Assembly (NCBI GenBank): GCA_900770765.1
Contig: CAAGLK010000091.1
Span: forward strand, 5,424-69,423
Length of the DNA stretch: 64,000 nucleotides
Reading direction: 5' to 3'
Source: Helicobacteraceae bacterium
GTDB lineage: Bacteria; Campylobacterota; Campylobacteria; Campylobacterales; Helicobacteraceae
Shown here: piece by piece, positions 8,969 to 17,400 of the stretch
Layout: each line of letters begins with the position of its first letter
How positions within the stretch are numbered: position 1 is the stretch's first letter
Made by a program: the position numbers and the translations under genes
The notes under the pieces: generated by a model
What the model saw: the letters and a program-made list of their open reading frames with translations, nothing else
Told to the model about the DNA's origin: nothing
Database searches by the model: none

Positions 8969-9214
8969 ATGAAAACACTAACACTTGCTAGCATTTATGA
9001 GATTCAAGGGCATCGCCACGAAGCAGCAGAAATTTATCAAACAATTTTAGAAAACGACCCACAAAATATAGAGGCAAAAATAGCTTTAAAAAGATTAGTT
9101 AGTAATAGAAAAAGCTTTGGCAAAGCTAATGCTGATTTATTAAATTTATTTATACAAATGGATAGTCAAGTGGAATATAATGAATTTGAGAGGTGGTTAT
9201 TACAATGGAACTAA
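8969..9214 (+). CDS. Small TPR-like protein
   Basis: An 81-residue protein with one clear tetratricopeptide-type helical hairpin: LASIYEIQGHRHEAAEIYQTILENDP (residues ~6-31) has the TPR spacing of Leu, Gly, Ala and a terminal Pro. The second half is helical (FGKANADLLNLFIQMDS) and ends in a Trp-rich WLLQWN. It is probably a cytoplasmic adaptor; function unknown. A ribosome-binding site (AAAGGG) precedes the ATG. The end overlaps the next gene by 10 bp. Epsilonproteobacteria, including C. jejuni near ciaD, may carry a similar pair, but this is from memory. Confidence 0.7.
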   Translation: MKTLTLASIYEIQGHRHEAAEIYQTILENDPQNIEAKIALKRLVSNRKSFGKANADLLNLFIQMDSQVEYNEFERWLLQWN

Positions 9215-9603
9215 AAGAAGCGATTTTACAAACTCTAGCAGAAATTGACCCACAAGAAATAAAGCAGCCAATAGAGATTCCGCCTATAAATGAGCGAGAT
9301 GCACTCTTAGACATCTTGCCACAAGACCAAGATGATTTAAGCGATAAGCAAGAGATAAAAAGCCCTTATGCTAGAAAAATTGAAAAGCTAGATTTTAAAA
9401 ACACCGAAGAGCTAAAAGCACTTTTAACAAAATTTTATTTAGAAGAAGAAAAATTTTTAAACGCCTTGCAAGAAAGAATCCTAGTTTTATTTGAAGGGAT
9501 GCAATCACCCAATAACCGCAATATTGAAAATAAAGTAGATATGATTTTAAACTTTTTAGAATACACTTTAGCAATTATTGATGAAAAAAAGGCGCAAAAA
9601 TGA
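9205..9603 (+). CDS. CiaD-like domain protein
   Basis: A 132-residue soluble, acidic protein. Its C-terminal half (FLNALQERILVLFEGMQSPNNRNIENKVDMILNFLEYTL, given here as start FLNALQ and end NFLEYTL, residues ~88-128) resembles the domain at the C-terminus of the Campylobacter invasion antigen CiaD (Cj0788). I recognise this from memory and cannot confirm it. The N-terminal half is proline- and Asp/Glu-rich, probably disordered. ATG at 9205 is preferred over GTG 9193 because GAGAGGTGG sits at proper distance before it. No signal peptide is visible. It lies between a TPR-like gene and the arsR leader. Confidence 0.6.
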   Translation: MELKEAILQTLAEIDPQEIKQPIEIPPINERDALLDILPQDQDDLSDKQEIKSPYARKIEKLDFKNTEELKALLTKFYLEEEKFLNALQERILVLFEGMQSPNNRNIENKVDMILNFLEYTLAIIDEKKAQK

Positions 9604-9664
9604 CGCAAAGATTCCACGCTAAAGAAAAAAAATTCTTATTTACTTTTGATTTACTATTTTTTTT

Positions 9665-9670
9665 TATAAT
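9665..9670 (+). promoter_or_regulatory. -10 box for the arsR leader transcript
   Basis: Perfect TATAAT preceded by a run of T residues, as in Helicobacter promoters. It predicts a transcript start near 9677 and a leader of about 190 nt before arsR. No well-spaced -35 is seen. Confidence 0.5.
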
Positions 9671-9676
9671 TCCGCA

Positions 9677-9868
9677 ATCTCAACGGGATGAGTTGAGGGG
9701 CAGATTTGTAAATCTGCAAGAAAGTAGAAATGTTTTTCATCCACTCCTCCTTTGTTTAAGGACACTCATTTTGAGTAAGTTCTTTGAAAATATTGAAGCT
9801 AGTGGGCGTTTTCCTAAGTTTTTTAAACCCCTAAAATACCCAATCCTCCTTTTTACTAGGAAAACGCC
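9677..9868 (+). promoter_or_regulatory. Structured 5' leader of arsR with ribosome-binding-site sequestering hairpin
   Basis: The gap before arsR folds into serial hairpins. CTCAAC/GTTGAG pair at 9679-9697 (7-nt loop), GCAGAT/ATCTGC at 9700-9717, and ACTCA/TGAGT at 9764-9776. Finally GGCGTTTTCCTA (9805-9816) pairs perfectly with TAGGAAAACGCC (9857-9868). The last arm ends at the base before the arsR ATG and contains its only ribosome-binding site (AGGA, 9858-9861). The 40-nt loop carries TCCTCCTT, an anti-Shine-Dalgarno-like stretch able to pair instead with AGGA. This looks like a translational switch; the ligand or signal is unknown. An open frame of 91 codons also spans the region but looks non-coding. 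Confidence 0.5.
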
Positions 9869-10564
9869 ATGCTAGAAATCTTAATGATAGAAGATGATTT
9901 AGAACTTGCGATGATTATTAGCGAATACTTAAAAGCTCATAATATAAATGTAACAAATTATGATGAGCCCTATACGGGTATGAGTGCGATAAACGCTCGG
10001 CATTTTGACCTCCTTTTATTAGATTTGACACTTCCAAACTTAGATGGGCTTGAAGTTTGCAAAAGAATCGCAAAGGATAAGAATATCCCAATTATCATCT
10101 CTTCTGCAAGAAGCGATATTGAAGATAGAGTTTTAGGGCTAGAATATGGAGCTGATGACTATATTCCTAAGCCCTACGACCCAAAAGAGCTTATAGCCAG
10201 AATCCATAGTGTCCTTCGTAGATACAATATAACAAGTAATATAGATACAAAATATACATATACACAAAGCACAATACTACCCTTTAAGCTAGATAAAAGC
10301 AGTAGAGAAATTTACTTAAACTCACGCCTTTTAGAGCTAACAAAAGCAGAATATGAGATTCTATCTTTTATGTTAGAAAATGTTAATAAAGCCTTAACGC
10401 GTGATGCAATAGCCGCAGCATCAGATTCTATAAACCCAGATTCTAGTAATAAAAGCATTGATGTTATTATGGGGCGACTGCGGTCAAAAATAGAAAAAAA
10501 TAATGAAAAATACATTTACTCCGTGCGTGGAATCGGCTATAAACTGCAGTTAAAAAATGCTTAA
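9869..10564 (+). CDS. arsR: OmpR-family response regulator ArsR (acid response)
   Basis: Response regulator partner of ArsS; in H. pylori it controls urease and other acid-response genes and is essential. The 231-residue protein has a receiver domain (1-~118) with acidic MIEDD, phosphoacceptor Asp52 (LLLLDLTLPNLDG), and PKPYDPKE around the conserved Lys. A winged-helix output domain (~135-230) has SSNKSIDVIMGRLRSKIE and SVRGIGYKL. DEPYTGMSA and SARSD are close to H. pylori HP0166. Its ATG lies directly after the leader hairpin. The last bases overlap arsS by 8 bp. The arsR-arsS-hemB order matches H. pylori. Confidence 0.93.
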   Translation: MLEILMIEDDLELAMIISEYLKAHNINVTNYDEPYTGMSAINARHFDLLLLDLTLPNLDGLEVCKRIAKDKNIPIIISSARSDIEDRVLGLEYGADDYIPKPYDPKELIARIHSVLRRYNITSNIDTKYTYTQSTILPFKLDKSSREIYLNSRLLELTKAEYEILSFMLENVNKALTRDAIAAASDSINPDSSNKSIDVIMGRLRSKIEKNNEKYIYSVRGIGYKLQLKNA

Positions 10565-11789
10565 AGATTCCATTTTTGTAAAAATTACTATTTTATTTAT
10601 AATGGCGATTATCGGCCTTGGGGCATTTTCTTACTATTTTATTAGAGAAGAAACAAATAAAGAGACACTAGATAACCAGCTAAAATACAATCAATTCCTA
10701 GCGACAATAAACCAGCTAGCCCACACAGGCGGCAATGTAGAGTTAATAGAAAAATATTTAAATGAATTAGGATTAAAGCAAATTACAGAGCAAGACACCC
10801 TAGAGAGATTCCACTCGCATTTAGTGCAGAATCTAAACAGCAGCGTTATAGCAAAAATAATTAAGCAAGATAATGGTTTATATTTATTTTTACAAACACC
10901 GCTAGAGTGGAAACTATATGGCGAGACGCATAGCAATAGGTTATTTAATTATCATTTAATTACTTTTTGTGCTTTTTTAATTGTAGTGTTTTTATTTGTG
11001 CTTGTGATTAGAAGCATTTTACCGCTTAAAACCTTGCGTAAAGAAATACGCAAATTTGCCAACGGACAAATGGATATAAATTGCAAAATAAATCAAAGTG
11101 ATGAAATAGGCGAACTAGCAAAAGAATTTGAAAACGCAGTTTCTAAAATACATGCACTTAATCAATCTCGCCATCTATTTTTACGCTCCATAATGCATGA
11201 GTTAAAAACGCCCATCACAAAGGGCAGAATCACAGCAGAAATGATTTCACAAGATATTTATAAACAGCGGCTATGTAGCGTGTTTGAGCGGCTTAATCAC
11301 TTAATTGATGAATTTGCAAAAATTGAAGAGCTAAGCTCAAGAAATTATTGTTTAAATAAACAAAAATACACACTAGAATCCATTTTAAATAAAGTATTTT
11401 CTATGCTTTTATTAGATGAAAATCAAATTAAAGATTCCTTAATTTTACCAAAGGAAAATTATATTTTACGCTGTGATTTTGAAATGCTAAGCCTAGCTCT
11501 TAAGAATCTTGTAGATAATGCTTTAAAATATAAAAGTAAAGAAAAAGTGTGGATTCTAATTAAAAAGCAAGATTTAATTGTAGAAAATTTCGGTCCCCCA
11601 CTGCCTTATAGCCTGCAAGAGCATAGCAAGCCCTTTTTTAAAGATAAAAATTCTAACAAACTCGGCGGCGGACTAGGCCTTGGAATCTATATCACAAAAG
11701 GTGCGCTAGAAGCGCAAGGATTAGAGCTAGAATACAACTATGAAGGCGATAAAAATCAATTTATCATAAAAAATGTGGTAAAAATCTAA
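10557..11789 (+). CDS. arsS: Sensor histidine kinase ArsS (acid sensor)
   Basis: Inner-membrane sensor kinase of the ArsRS system; in H. pylori it senses low external pH. The 410-residue protein has transmembrane helices at ~8-28 and ~133-153, enclosing a ~105-residue periplasmic sensor domain. That domain includes several His (e.g. His56, His86, His88), which suit proton sensing. HAMP (~153-205), the H box IMHELKTPI with His214 (the same number as in H. pylori ArsS), the N box NLVDNALKY and the G box GGGLGLGIYI follow. No long homopolymeric C tract, which makes H. pylori arsS phase-variable, is seen near the 3' end. It is translationally coupled to arsR. Confidence 0.92.
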   Translation: MLKDSIFVKITILFIMAIIGLGAFSYYFIREETNKETLDNQLKYNQFLATINQLAHTGGNVELIEKYLNELGLKQITEQDTLERFHSHLVQNLNSSVIAKIIKQDNGLYLFLQTPLEWKLYGETHSNRLFNYHLITFCAFLIVVFLFVLVIRSILPLKTLRKEIRKFANGQMDINCKINQSDEIGELAKEFENAVSKIHALNQSRHLFLRSIMHELKTPITKGRITAEMISQDIYKQRLCSVFERLNHLIDEFAKIEELSSRNYCLNKQKYTLESILNKVFSMLLLDENQIKDSLILPKENYILRCDFEMLSLALKNLVDNALKYKSKEKVWILIKKQDLIVENFGPPLPYSLQEHSKPFFKDKNSNKLGGGLGLGIYITKGALEAQGLELEYNYEGDKNQFIIKNVVKI

Positions 11790-11810
11790 ATCTTAAAATA
11801 AAGGTAAAAA

Positions 11811-12782
11811 ATGTTTAAAAGATTACGCAATTTACGCTATAACAAAACAATTAGAAGCCTAGTTTGTGAAACTAGCATTTCAGTAGCAGATTTAATTTAT
11901 CCATTATTTATAACACACGGAATCGGAGTAAAAAACTCCATTTCTAGTATGCCAGATGTATTTCAGCTAAGTATTGATAACGCACTAAAAGAGTGCGAAG
12001 AATTACAAAAGCTAGGGATTAATGCGGTAATGTTATTTGGGATTCCAGCGCTTAAAGATAGCGTAGGTAGTGAGGCCTTAAGTAAAGATGGAATAATAGC
12101 AAAGGCACTAAGGGCGATTAAAAAAGAGTTTCCAGAACTGCTTTTATGTGTAGATTTATGCTTTTGCGAATACACAGACCATGGCCATTGTGGAATCCTA
12201 AACCCACACCTACAAAGCGTAGATAATGACTTAACGCTAGAGATTCTAAATAAACAAGCATTGATTTTAGTTAAAAGTGGAGCGGATGTAATCGCGCCAA
12301 GCGGAATGATGGATGGCACAATAAAATCTTTAAGAAATGCCCTAGATTCAAGCGGATTCCACCATATTCCGCTTATGAGCTATTCTACTAAATTTGCTAG
12401 TGGATATTATGGACCTTTTAGAGATATTGCGGATTCCACCCCAAGTTTTGGCGATAGAAAAAGCTACCAGCAAGACCCAGCAAACCGCAGAGAAGCTATA
12501 AGAGAGAGTTTAGAAGATGAAGCACAAGGCGCGGATATTTTAATGGTAAAGCCAGCCTTAGCGTATTTAGATATTGTGCGAGATATTAGAGAACGCACAC
12601 TTTTACCACTAGCGGTATATAATGTAAGTGGCGAATATGCGATGCTAAAATTCGCACAAAAAGCAAATCTAATAGATTATGAGCGAGTTTTGCTTGAAAC
12701 TATGATAAGCTTTAAAAGAGCAGGCGCGGATATAATAATCACCTACCACGCAAAAGAACTCGCAAATTTACTAAAGGCGTAA
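11811..12782 (+). CDS. hemB: Delta-aminolevulinic acid dehydratase (porphobilinogen synthase)
   Basis: Condenses two 5-aminolevulinate molecules to porphobilinogen in haem synthesis. The 323-residue protein has the metal-site region VDLCFCEYTDHGHCG with three Cys, the substrate-site lysine segment PLMSYSTKFASGYYGPFRDIADS, and the Schiff-base lysine in LMVKPALAYLD. The length is typical. It starts 21 bp after arsS with AAAGG, so it may be read from the same transcript, as in H. pylori (HP0163 after arsS). Haem supply fits nearby catalase and cytochrome needs, but no direct link is shown. Confidence 0.97.
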   Translation: MFKRLRNLRYNKTIRSLVCETSISVADLIYPLFITHGIGVKNSISSMPDVFQLSIDNALKECEELQKLGINAVMLFGIPALKDSVGSEALSKDGIIAKALRAIKKEFPELLLCVDLCFCEYTDHGHCGILNPHLQSVDNDLTLEILNKQALILVKSGADVIAPSGMMDGTIKSLRNALDSSGFHHIPLMSYSTKFASGYYGPFRDIADSTPSFGDRKSYQQDPANRREAIRESLEDEAQGADILMVKPALAYLDIVRDIRERTLLPLAVYNVSGEYAMLKFAQKANLIDYERVLLETMISFKRAGADIIITYHAKELANLLKA

Positions 12783-12791
12783 GGATTCCAA

Positions 12792-12816
12792 CTAGAATCT
12801 TAAATTAAGATTCTAG
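12792..12816. terminator. Bidirectional terminator between hemB and uvrB
   Basis: A perfect 25-nt palindrome with 12-bp arms (CTAGAATCTTAA and its complement) lies between the convergent ends of hemB and uvrB. It contains one AGAATC and one GATTCT, the recurring hexamer of this window. There is no GC-rich stem, so its strength is uncertain. Confidence 0.6.
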
Positions 12817-12817
12817 C

Positions 12818-14797
12818 TTATAGCTTTCTAATTTTTTCAATCTCATCTCTTAATCTTGCCGCTTCTTCAAATTCTAGCCTTTTTGCTGCTTCTAGCATTT
12901 TAGCTCTTAGCTCTTTTACCAGCTTTTCTCGCTCGCTTTTTGGCATTTTATCTTTTGCCTTTTTTGCTTTTTCATAAAGCATTCCTAAATCTTGATTTTT
13001 CAAATCCTCGTCAATCTTTCTACTAACGCCCTTTGGCGTGATATTATGCTCCTTATTGTAGGCTTCTTGCTTAGCGCGTCTATAATCCGTTACTTCCATA
13101 GCCTTTTTCATTGATGGCGTAATTTTAGAGGCAAAGAGTAAAACCCGCCCATTTACATTTCTAGCCGCCCTCCCCATTGTTTGTATAAGGCTTGTCTCAC
13201 TTCGTAAAAAGCCCTCCTTATCCGCATCTAAAATCGCTACTAAAGATACTTCTGGTAAGTCTAGCCCCTCTCGCAAGAGATTAATCCCTACTAAAATATC
13301 AAACTCCCCTGCCCTTAGCCCCCGAATTATTTGATTCCTCTCAATCGCATCAATATCACTATGCATATAGCGCACCTTTAGCCCTAAATCATTATAATAT
13401 TTCGTAAGCTCTTCTGCCATTTTTTTAGTTAGTGCTGTTACTAAAACTCGCCCACCATTTTTTATAGCTTCCTTAGCCCTATCATATAGAATCTCAACTT
13501 GTCTTTCCACATCTAGCACTTCATATTGTGGGTCTAGTAGGCCTGTTGGGCGGATTAGCTGCTCGGCGGTGTGGATTCCACTTAATTCTAGCTCTTTTTG
13601 TGCTGGGGTAGCAGAGACGAATAAAAAATGCGGCGCTTTAGCTATAAATTCCTCGTATTTTAAAGGGCGGTTATCTAGCGCACTAGGGAGACGGAATCCG
13701 TATTCTACAAGCACCTCTTTGCGACTTCTATCGCCAGCATACATCCCGCCAAATTGCGGCAAACTCACATGGCTTTCATCTACAATTAGCAAATATTCCC
13801 TATTTTTTGCTTCAAAATAATCAAGCAGTGAATAGGGCGTCTCGCCAGGCTTTTTTCCCGTTAAATGCCTTGCATAATTTTCAATGCCCTTACAAATCCC
13901 GGTTGAAGCTATCATTTCTAAATCAAACTCAGTTCGCCCCTTAAGCCGCTCAAACTCTAGCATCCGCCCCTCTTTTTTAAAAAATTCTAGCCGTTCTTTT
14001 AACTCACACTCAATGCTATTTATCGCCTCTTTTAGCCGACTCTCGCCCACGATAAAGGGATTTGCCGCATATAGCACAAAGGATTCTAGCTTTTTTAGCT
14101 GCTTTTTATTAATAGAATCTAAAATCAAAATGGATTCCAACTCATCGCCAAAAAATTCTAAGCGGACAATTTCATCCTCACTATAAGCAGGGAAAATATC
14201 CACAATCTCGCCATTTGCACGAAAATCCCCTCTATCAAAGTAATTATCATTTCTCTTATATCCCATATCCACAAGGCGTAATAAAAGGGCTTTTTGCGGA
14301 TATTCTCTACCGCACTCTAGCTTTTCTATCATTTCTAAATATTCTTTTGGATTCCCTAAGCCATAATTTGCCGAAACAGAGGCTACAACAATGCAGTCAT
14401 CATAAGCTAGAAGCGAGGTCGTAGCCGATAGCCGCAGCCTCTCTAGCTCATCATTAATGCTAGAATCCTTTTCAATAAATAAATCCTGTCTTGGTATGTA
14501 AGCCTCTGGCTGGTAATAATCAAAGTGGCTTATGAAATACTCCACATGATTTTTAGGGAAAAATCCCTTAAACTCGCTATAAAGCTGTGCGGCTAGGGTT
14601 TTATTATGTGTCATTATAAGTGTTGGCATTTGCAGCTCTTGTATAATTTGAGCCATTGTGAAAGTCTTACCAGAGCCTGTAACGCCGATAAGCGTTTGAT
14701 ATTTACTGCCATTTTTTATAAAGCCACTTAAGCTAGAAATGGCTTGTGGCTGGTCGCCAGAGGGGGTAAATGCGGAGTGGATTTGAAATTTTTGCAT
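12818..14797 (-). CDS. uvrB: Excinuclease ABC subunit B
   Basis: DNA damage-recognition subunit of nucleotide excision repair; works with UvrA and UvrC. The 659-residue protein has the N-terminal FxPSGDQPQAI motif, Walker A GVTGSGKTFTMA (Lys44), the beta-hairpin region with YYQPEAYIPRQDLFIEKD, a DEAD-type DESH box, helicase motifs V/VI (GINLLREGLDLPEVSLVAILDADKEGFLRS, QTMGRAARN) and a C-terminal UVR coiled coil (~622-657) for UvrC. Length is normal. Its start codon overlaps the mraY stop by one base, so the two are coupled. Confidence 0.98.
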   Translation of the reverse strand: MQKFQIHSAFTPSGDQPQAISSLSGFIKNGSKYQTLIGVTGSGKTFTMAQIIQELQMPTLIMTHNKTLAAQLYSEFKGFFPKNHVEYFISHFDYYQPEAYIPRQDLFIEKDSSINDELERLRLSATTSLLAYDDCIVVASVSANYGLGNPKEYLEMIEKLECGREYPQKALLLRLVDMGYKRNDNYFDRGDFRANGEIVDIFPAYSEDEIVRLEFFGDELESILILDSINKKQLKKLESFVLYAANPFIVGESRLKEAINSIECELKERLEFFKKEGRMLEFERLKGRTEFDLEMIASTGICKGIENYARHLTGKKPGETPYSLLDYFEAKNREYLLIVDESHVSLPQFGGMYAGDRSRKEVLVEYGFRLPSALDNRPLKYEEFIAKAPHFLFVSATPAQKELELSGIHTAEQLIRPTGLLDPQYEVLDVERQVEILYDRAKEAIKNGGRVLVTALTKKMAEELTKYYNDLGLKVRYMHSDIDAIERNQIIRGLRAGEFDILVGINLLREGLDLPEVSLVAILDADKEGFLRSETSLIQTMGRAARNVNGRVLLFASKITPSMKKAMEVTDYRRAKQEAYNKEHNITPKGVSRKIDEDLKNQDLGMLYEKAKKAKDKMPKSEREKLVKELRAKMLEAAKRLEFEEAARLRDEIEKIRKL

Positions 14798-15861
14798 TAA
14801 CGCAACTTTAGCGTCAAAAGTGCGATTAAATTACTCATTAAAGCAATAATCCAAAATCTAACGATGATTTTACTCTCACTTAAGCCTTTCTCCTCAAAAT
14901 GATGATGCAGTGGTGCCATTAAAAAAATCTTTTTACCCCTTGTTTTATAACTTCCAATTTGTAAAATCACTGATAAGGCTTCTATAACAAAAATAAAGCC
15001 AATTAAAAAAAGCAGAATCTCATTTTTAGAAACAATCGCCATAAAGGCAATAAACCCCCCAAGGCTCAAGCTACCACTATCGCCCATAAACACTTGCGCT
15101 GGATGGCAGTTATACCACAAAAAGCCAATTAAAGAGCCAATTAGTGCAGCAGATAAAATCACAAGCTCACCGCTATCAAGCACTTTAGGATACAATAAAT
15201 AAGCACTCAAACCAGAGTGCCCAGCAACATAAACAAACACGCTAAGGCTAGTAAGTGCATAAATACTAGGAATCGCCACAAGCCCATCTAGCCCATCGGT
15301 TAAATTTACCGCATTACTTGTAGCGACAAAAACAAGCGTCCAAAAAAGCACACCAAAAATACTAAAATCAAAAAGGGGATTTTTTAAAAATGGCACATAA
15401 AATTCAGTATTAAGAGAGGTAAAATAAAGCCCAAGCGATAAAACAAAGCTAATTAGAATCTGTATTAAAAATTTAGTTTTCGCACTCATTCCTGCATTTT
15501 TGTTTTGCATAATTTTTGCATAATCATCGCTTACGCCAAGCAGTGCAAAAGATAATAAAGTAAGAATCCCTAAAAGCACGAAAGGATGTGTAAGTTTCGC
15601 ACATAAAAGCGTAGAAAAAAGCGTAATGCTTACAAATACGATTCCGCCCATTGTGGGAGTATTTGCCTTTTTTTGATGATTTTTTGGCGCATAGCTTGAA
15701 ATAGGCTGATTTGCCTGCTTACCTTTAGCCCACTTCATATAATAAGGCATACAAAAAATTAGTGCAAAAAACGCTACAAAAAAGGCAATAGCCGCCCGAA
15801 CTGTAATATACTGAAACAAATTAAAATTAAAAAATTCATATAAATAATATAACATTTGCAA
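14797..15861 (-). CDS. mraY: Phospho-N-acetylmuramoyl-pentapeptide transferase
   Basis: Integral membrane enzyme that makes lipid I by moving phospho-MurNAc-pentapeptide onto undecaprenyl phosphate. The 354-residue protein has about ten transmembrane helices and the signature motifs NQKK-like KANTPTMGG, NAVNLTDGLDGL with the catalytic Asp pair, MGDSGSLSLGG and APLHHHFE near the C-terminus. It is first in a leftward pair with uvrB. In H. pylori mraY is adjacent to murD; here murD lies 10 kb away, so the order has been rearranged. Confidence 0.97.
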   Translation of the reverse strand: MQMLYYLYEFFNFNLFQYITVRAAIAFFVAFFALIFCMPYYMKWAKGKQANQPISSYAPKNHQKKANTPTMGGIVFVSITLFSTLLCAKLTHPFVLLGILTLLSFALLGVSDDYAKIMQNKNAGMSAKTKFLIQILISFVLSLGLYFTSLNTEFYVPFLKNPLFDFSIFGVLFWTLVFVATSNAVNLTDGLDGLVAIPSIYALTSLSVFVYVAGHSGLSAYLLYPKVLDSGELVILSAALIGSLIGFLWYNCHPAQVFMGDSGSLSLGGFIAFMAIVSKNEILLFLIGFIFVIEALSVILQIGSYKTRGKKIFLMAPLHHHFEEKGLSESKIIVRFWIIALMSNLIALLTLKLR

Positions 15862-15890
15862 AACTTACTTAAGAGATTTTAAGAAAAATA

Positions 15891-15906
15891 AGGTAGGATT
15901 CTACCT
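15891..15906. promoter_or_regulatory. Short dyad in the mraY-gpmI divergent promoter region
   Basis: AGGTAG (15891-15896) and CTACCT (15901-15906) form a perfect 6-bp inverted repeat around GATT, about 28 bp before the gpmI start and 30 bp from the mraY start. It could be a repressor site or only a hairpin; no regulator is identified. Confidence 0.3.
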
Positions 15907-15933
15907 AAAATAACTTTAAAATTTAGGAAAAAA

Positions 15934-17400
15934 ATGAAAACAATTTTAGTAATAACAGATGGAATCGGCTATAACAAAAGCGAGTTTTTTAACGCCTTTT
16001 ACCACGCAAAAAAGCCAACTTATGATTATCTTTTTAAAAACACTCCTTATAGCTTAATTGATACCTTTGGATTATCTGTAGGATTGCCAAGTGGGCAGAT
16101 GGGCAATAGTGAAGTAGGACACATGAGCTTAGGAAGTGGGAGAGTTTTATACCAAGATTTAGTAAAAATTAATAAAGCAATTGAAGATAAAAGCATAGAA
16201 AAAAACAAAGCCTTAGAATCCCTAAAAAGCGTTAAAAGAGTGCATTTAGTAGGCTTAGCAAGTGATGGCGGAGTGCATTCGCATATTAATCATATTTTAG
16301 CCCTTGCTTTAATGCTAGAGCCAAATTTTGAGATTCTACTTCATTTAATAACAGATGGCAGAGATGTCGTGCCAAAGACAGCTCCAGGATTTATAGAGCA
16401 AATACAAGAAGCGATAAAAGGTAAAAATATCCGCATAGCTACAATTTCTGGGCGATTTTATGCAATGGATAGAGATAATAGATGGGAGCGTGTAGAAGAA
16501 GCTTATAACACAATCGCATTAGGAGAAAACGCCACACCTTTAACGCCACTAGAATACTTAGAATCTCAATTTAGAGAAAATATTTTTGATGAATTTATAA
16601 CGCCAGCTAGCTTTAATTATGATGGAATCTTAAAAGATGATGGATTAATTTTTATAAACTTTAGAAGCGATAGGGCAAGGGAAATTGTAAGTGCGTTAGG
16701 TAATAGCGACTTTAGCGGCTTTACTCGTAAAAAGTGGGTTAAGATTCCACTTCTTACAATGACACCTTATGATAAAACCTTTAACTTCCCTATTTTATTC
16801 CCAAAAGAAGACATTAAAAACACATTAGCAGAAGTAATTTCTAAAAATAATTTAAGACAATTCCACACAGCAGAAACAGAAAAATATGCGCATGTTACTT
16901 TCTTTTTTAACGGCGGAGCAGAAGAGCCTTTTTTAAACGAAACACGCCTTTTAGTCCCATCACCGCAAGTTAAAACCTATGATTTAAAGCCTGAAATGAG
17001 TGCAAATGAAGTATGTAAAGCCGTGCTAAGTGCGATAGATTCACAATACGATTTTATCGTGGTAAATTTCGCAAATGGCGATATGGTAGGCCACACGGGC
17101 AATTATGAAGCCGCTATTAAAGCAGTAGAAGCAGTAGATTATGCACTAGGTAGAATCCTAAAAAAAGCAAAAGAGCAAAACTATGGGCTAATAATCACAA
17201 GCGACCACGGAAATTGCGAAGCTATGAAAAATGAAAAAGGCGAACCACTTACAAACCACACCGTAGGAGCTGTGTGGTGCTTTATAGAAGCAGATGGCGT
17301 AAATTGTGTTAAAAATGGAGGGTTAAATAACATAGCCCCTAGCATTTTAAAGCTAATGGGGCTAGAGATTCCAAGCGAAATGGATACGCCTTTATTTTAA
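15934..17400 (+). CDS. gpmI: 2,3-bisphosphoglycerate-independent phosphoglycerate mutase
   Basis: Interconverts 3- and 2-phosphoglycerate in glycolysis/gluconeogenesis with two Mn ions. The 488-residue alkaline-phosphatase-fold enzyme has the metal ligand Asp9 (VITDG), the nucleophile Ser59 in GQMGNSEVGH, GLASDGGVHSH, TDGRD, and the second metal cluster ITSDHGN. Length is close to the family's ~510. Its stop shares 4 bp with the convergent pnp stop, so no intergenic terminator separates them. The ribosome-binding site is TTAGGA. Confidence 0.97.
   Translation: MKTILVITDGIGYNKSEFFNAFYHAKKPTYDYLFKNTPYSLIDTFGLSVGLPSGQMGNSEVGHMSLGSGRVLYQDLVKINKAIEDKSIEKNKALESLKSVKRVHLVGLASDGGVHSHINHILALALMLEPNFEILLHLITDGRDVVPKTAPGFIEQIQEAIKGKNIRIATISGRFYAMDRDNRWERVEEAYNTIALGENATPLTPLEYLESQFRENIFDEFITPASFNYDGILKDDGLIFINFRSDRAREIVSALGNSDFSGFTRKKWVKIPLLTMTPYDKTFNFPILFPKEDIKNTLAEVISKNNLRQFHTAETEKYAHVTFFFNGGAEEPFLNETRLLVPSPQVKTYDLKPEMSANEVCKAVLSAIDSQYDFIVVNFANGDMVGHTGNYEAAIKAVEAVDYALGRILKKAKEQNYGLIITSDHGNCEAMKNEKGEPLTNHTVGAVWCFIEADGVNCVKNGGLNNIAPSILKLMGLEIPSEMDTPLF

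Noticed and set aside
9193..9204. GTG start for the CiaD-like gene, 12 bp upstream
   Set aside because: It lies within the GAGAGGTGG sequence that serves ATG 9205 at correct spacing.
9600..9875. A 91-codon open frame that exactly bridges the CiaD-like gene and arsR (ATGA and ATGCTAG overlaps)
   Set aside because: The protein is rich in Phe, Lys and Arg without domain-like pattern, no ribosome-binding site is seen, and the region holds a promoter and hairpins. I treat it as leader RNA, though a peptide cannot be excluded.
17397..17400. Frame error suspected at the gpmI/pnp overlap
   Set aside because: Both genes end with complete conserved C-termini; the 4-bp convergent overlap of TTAA is natural.
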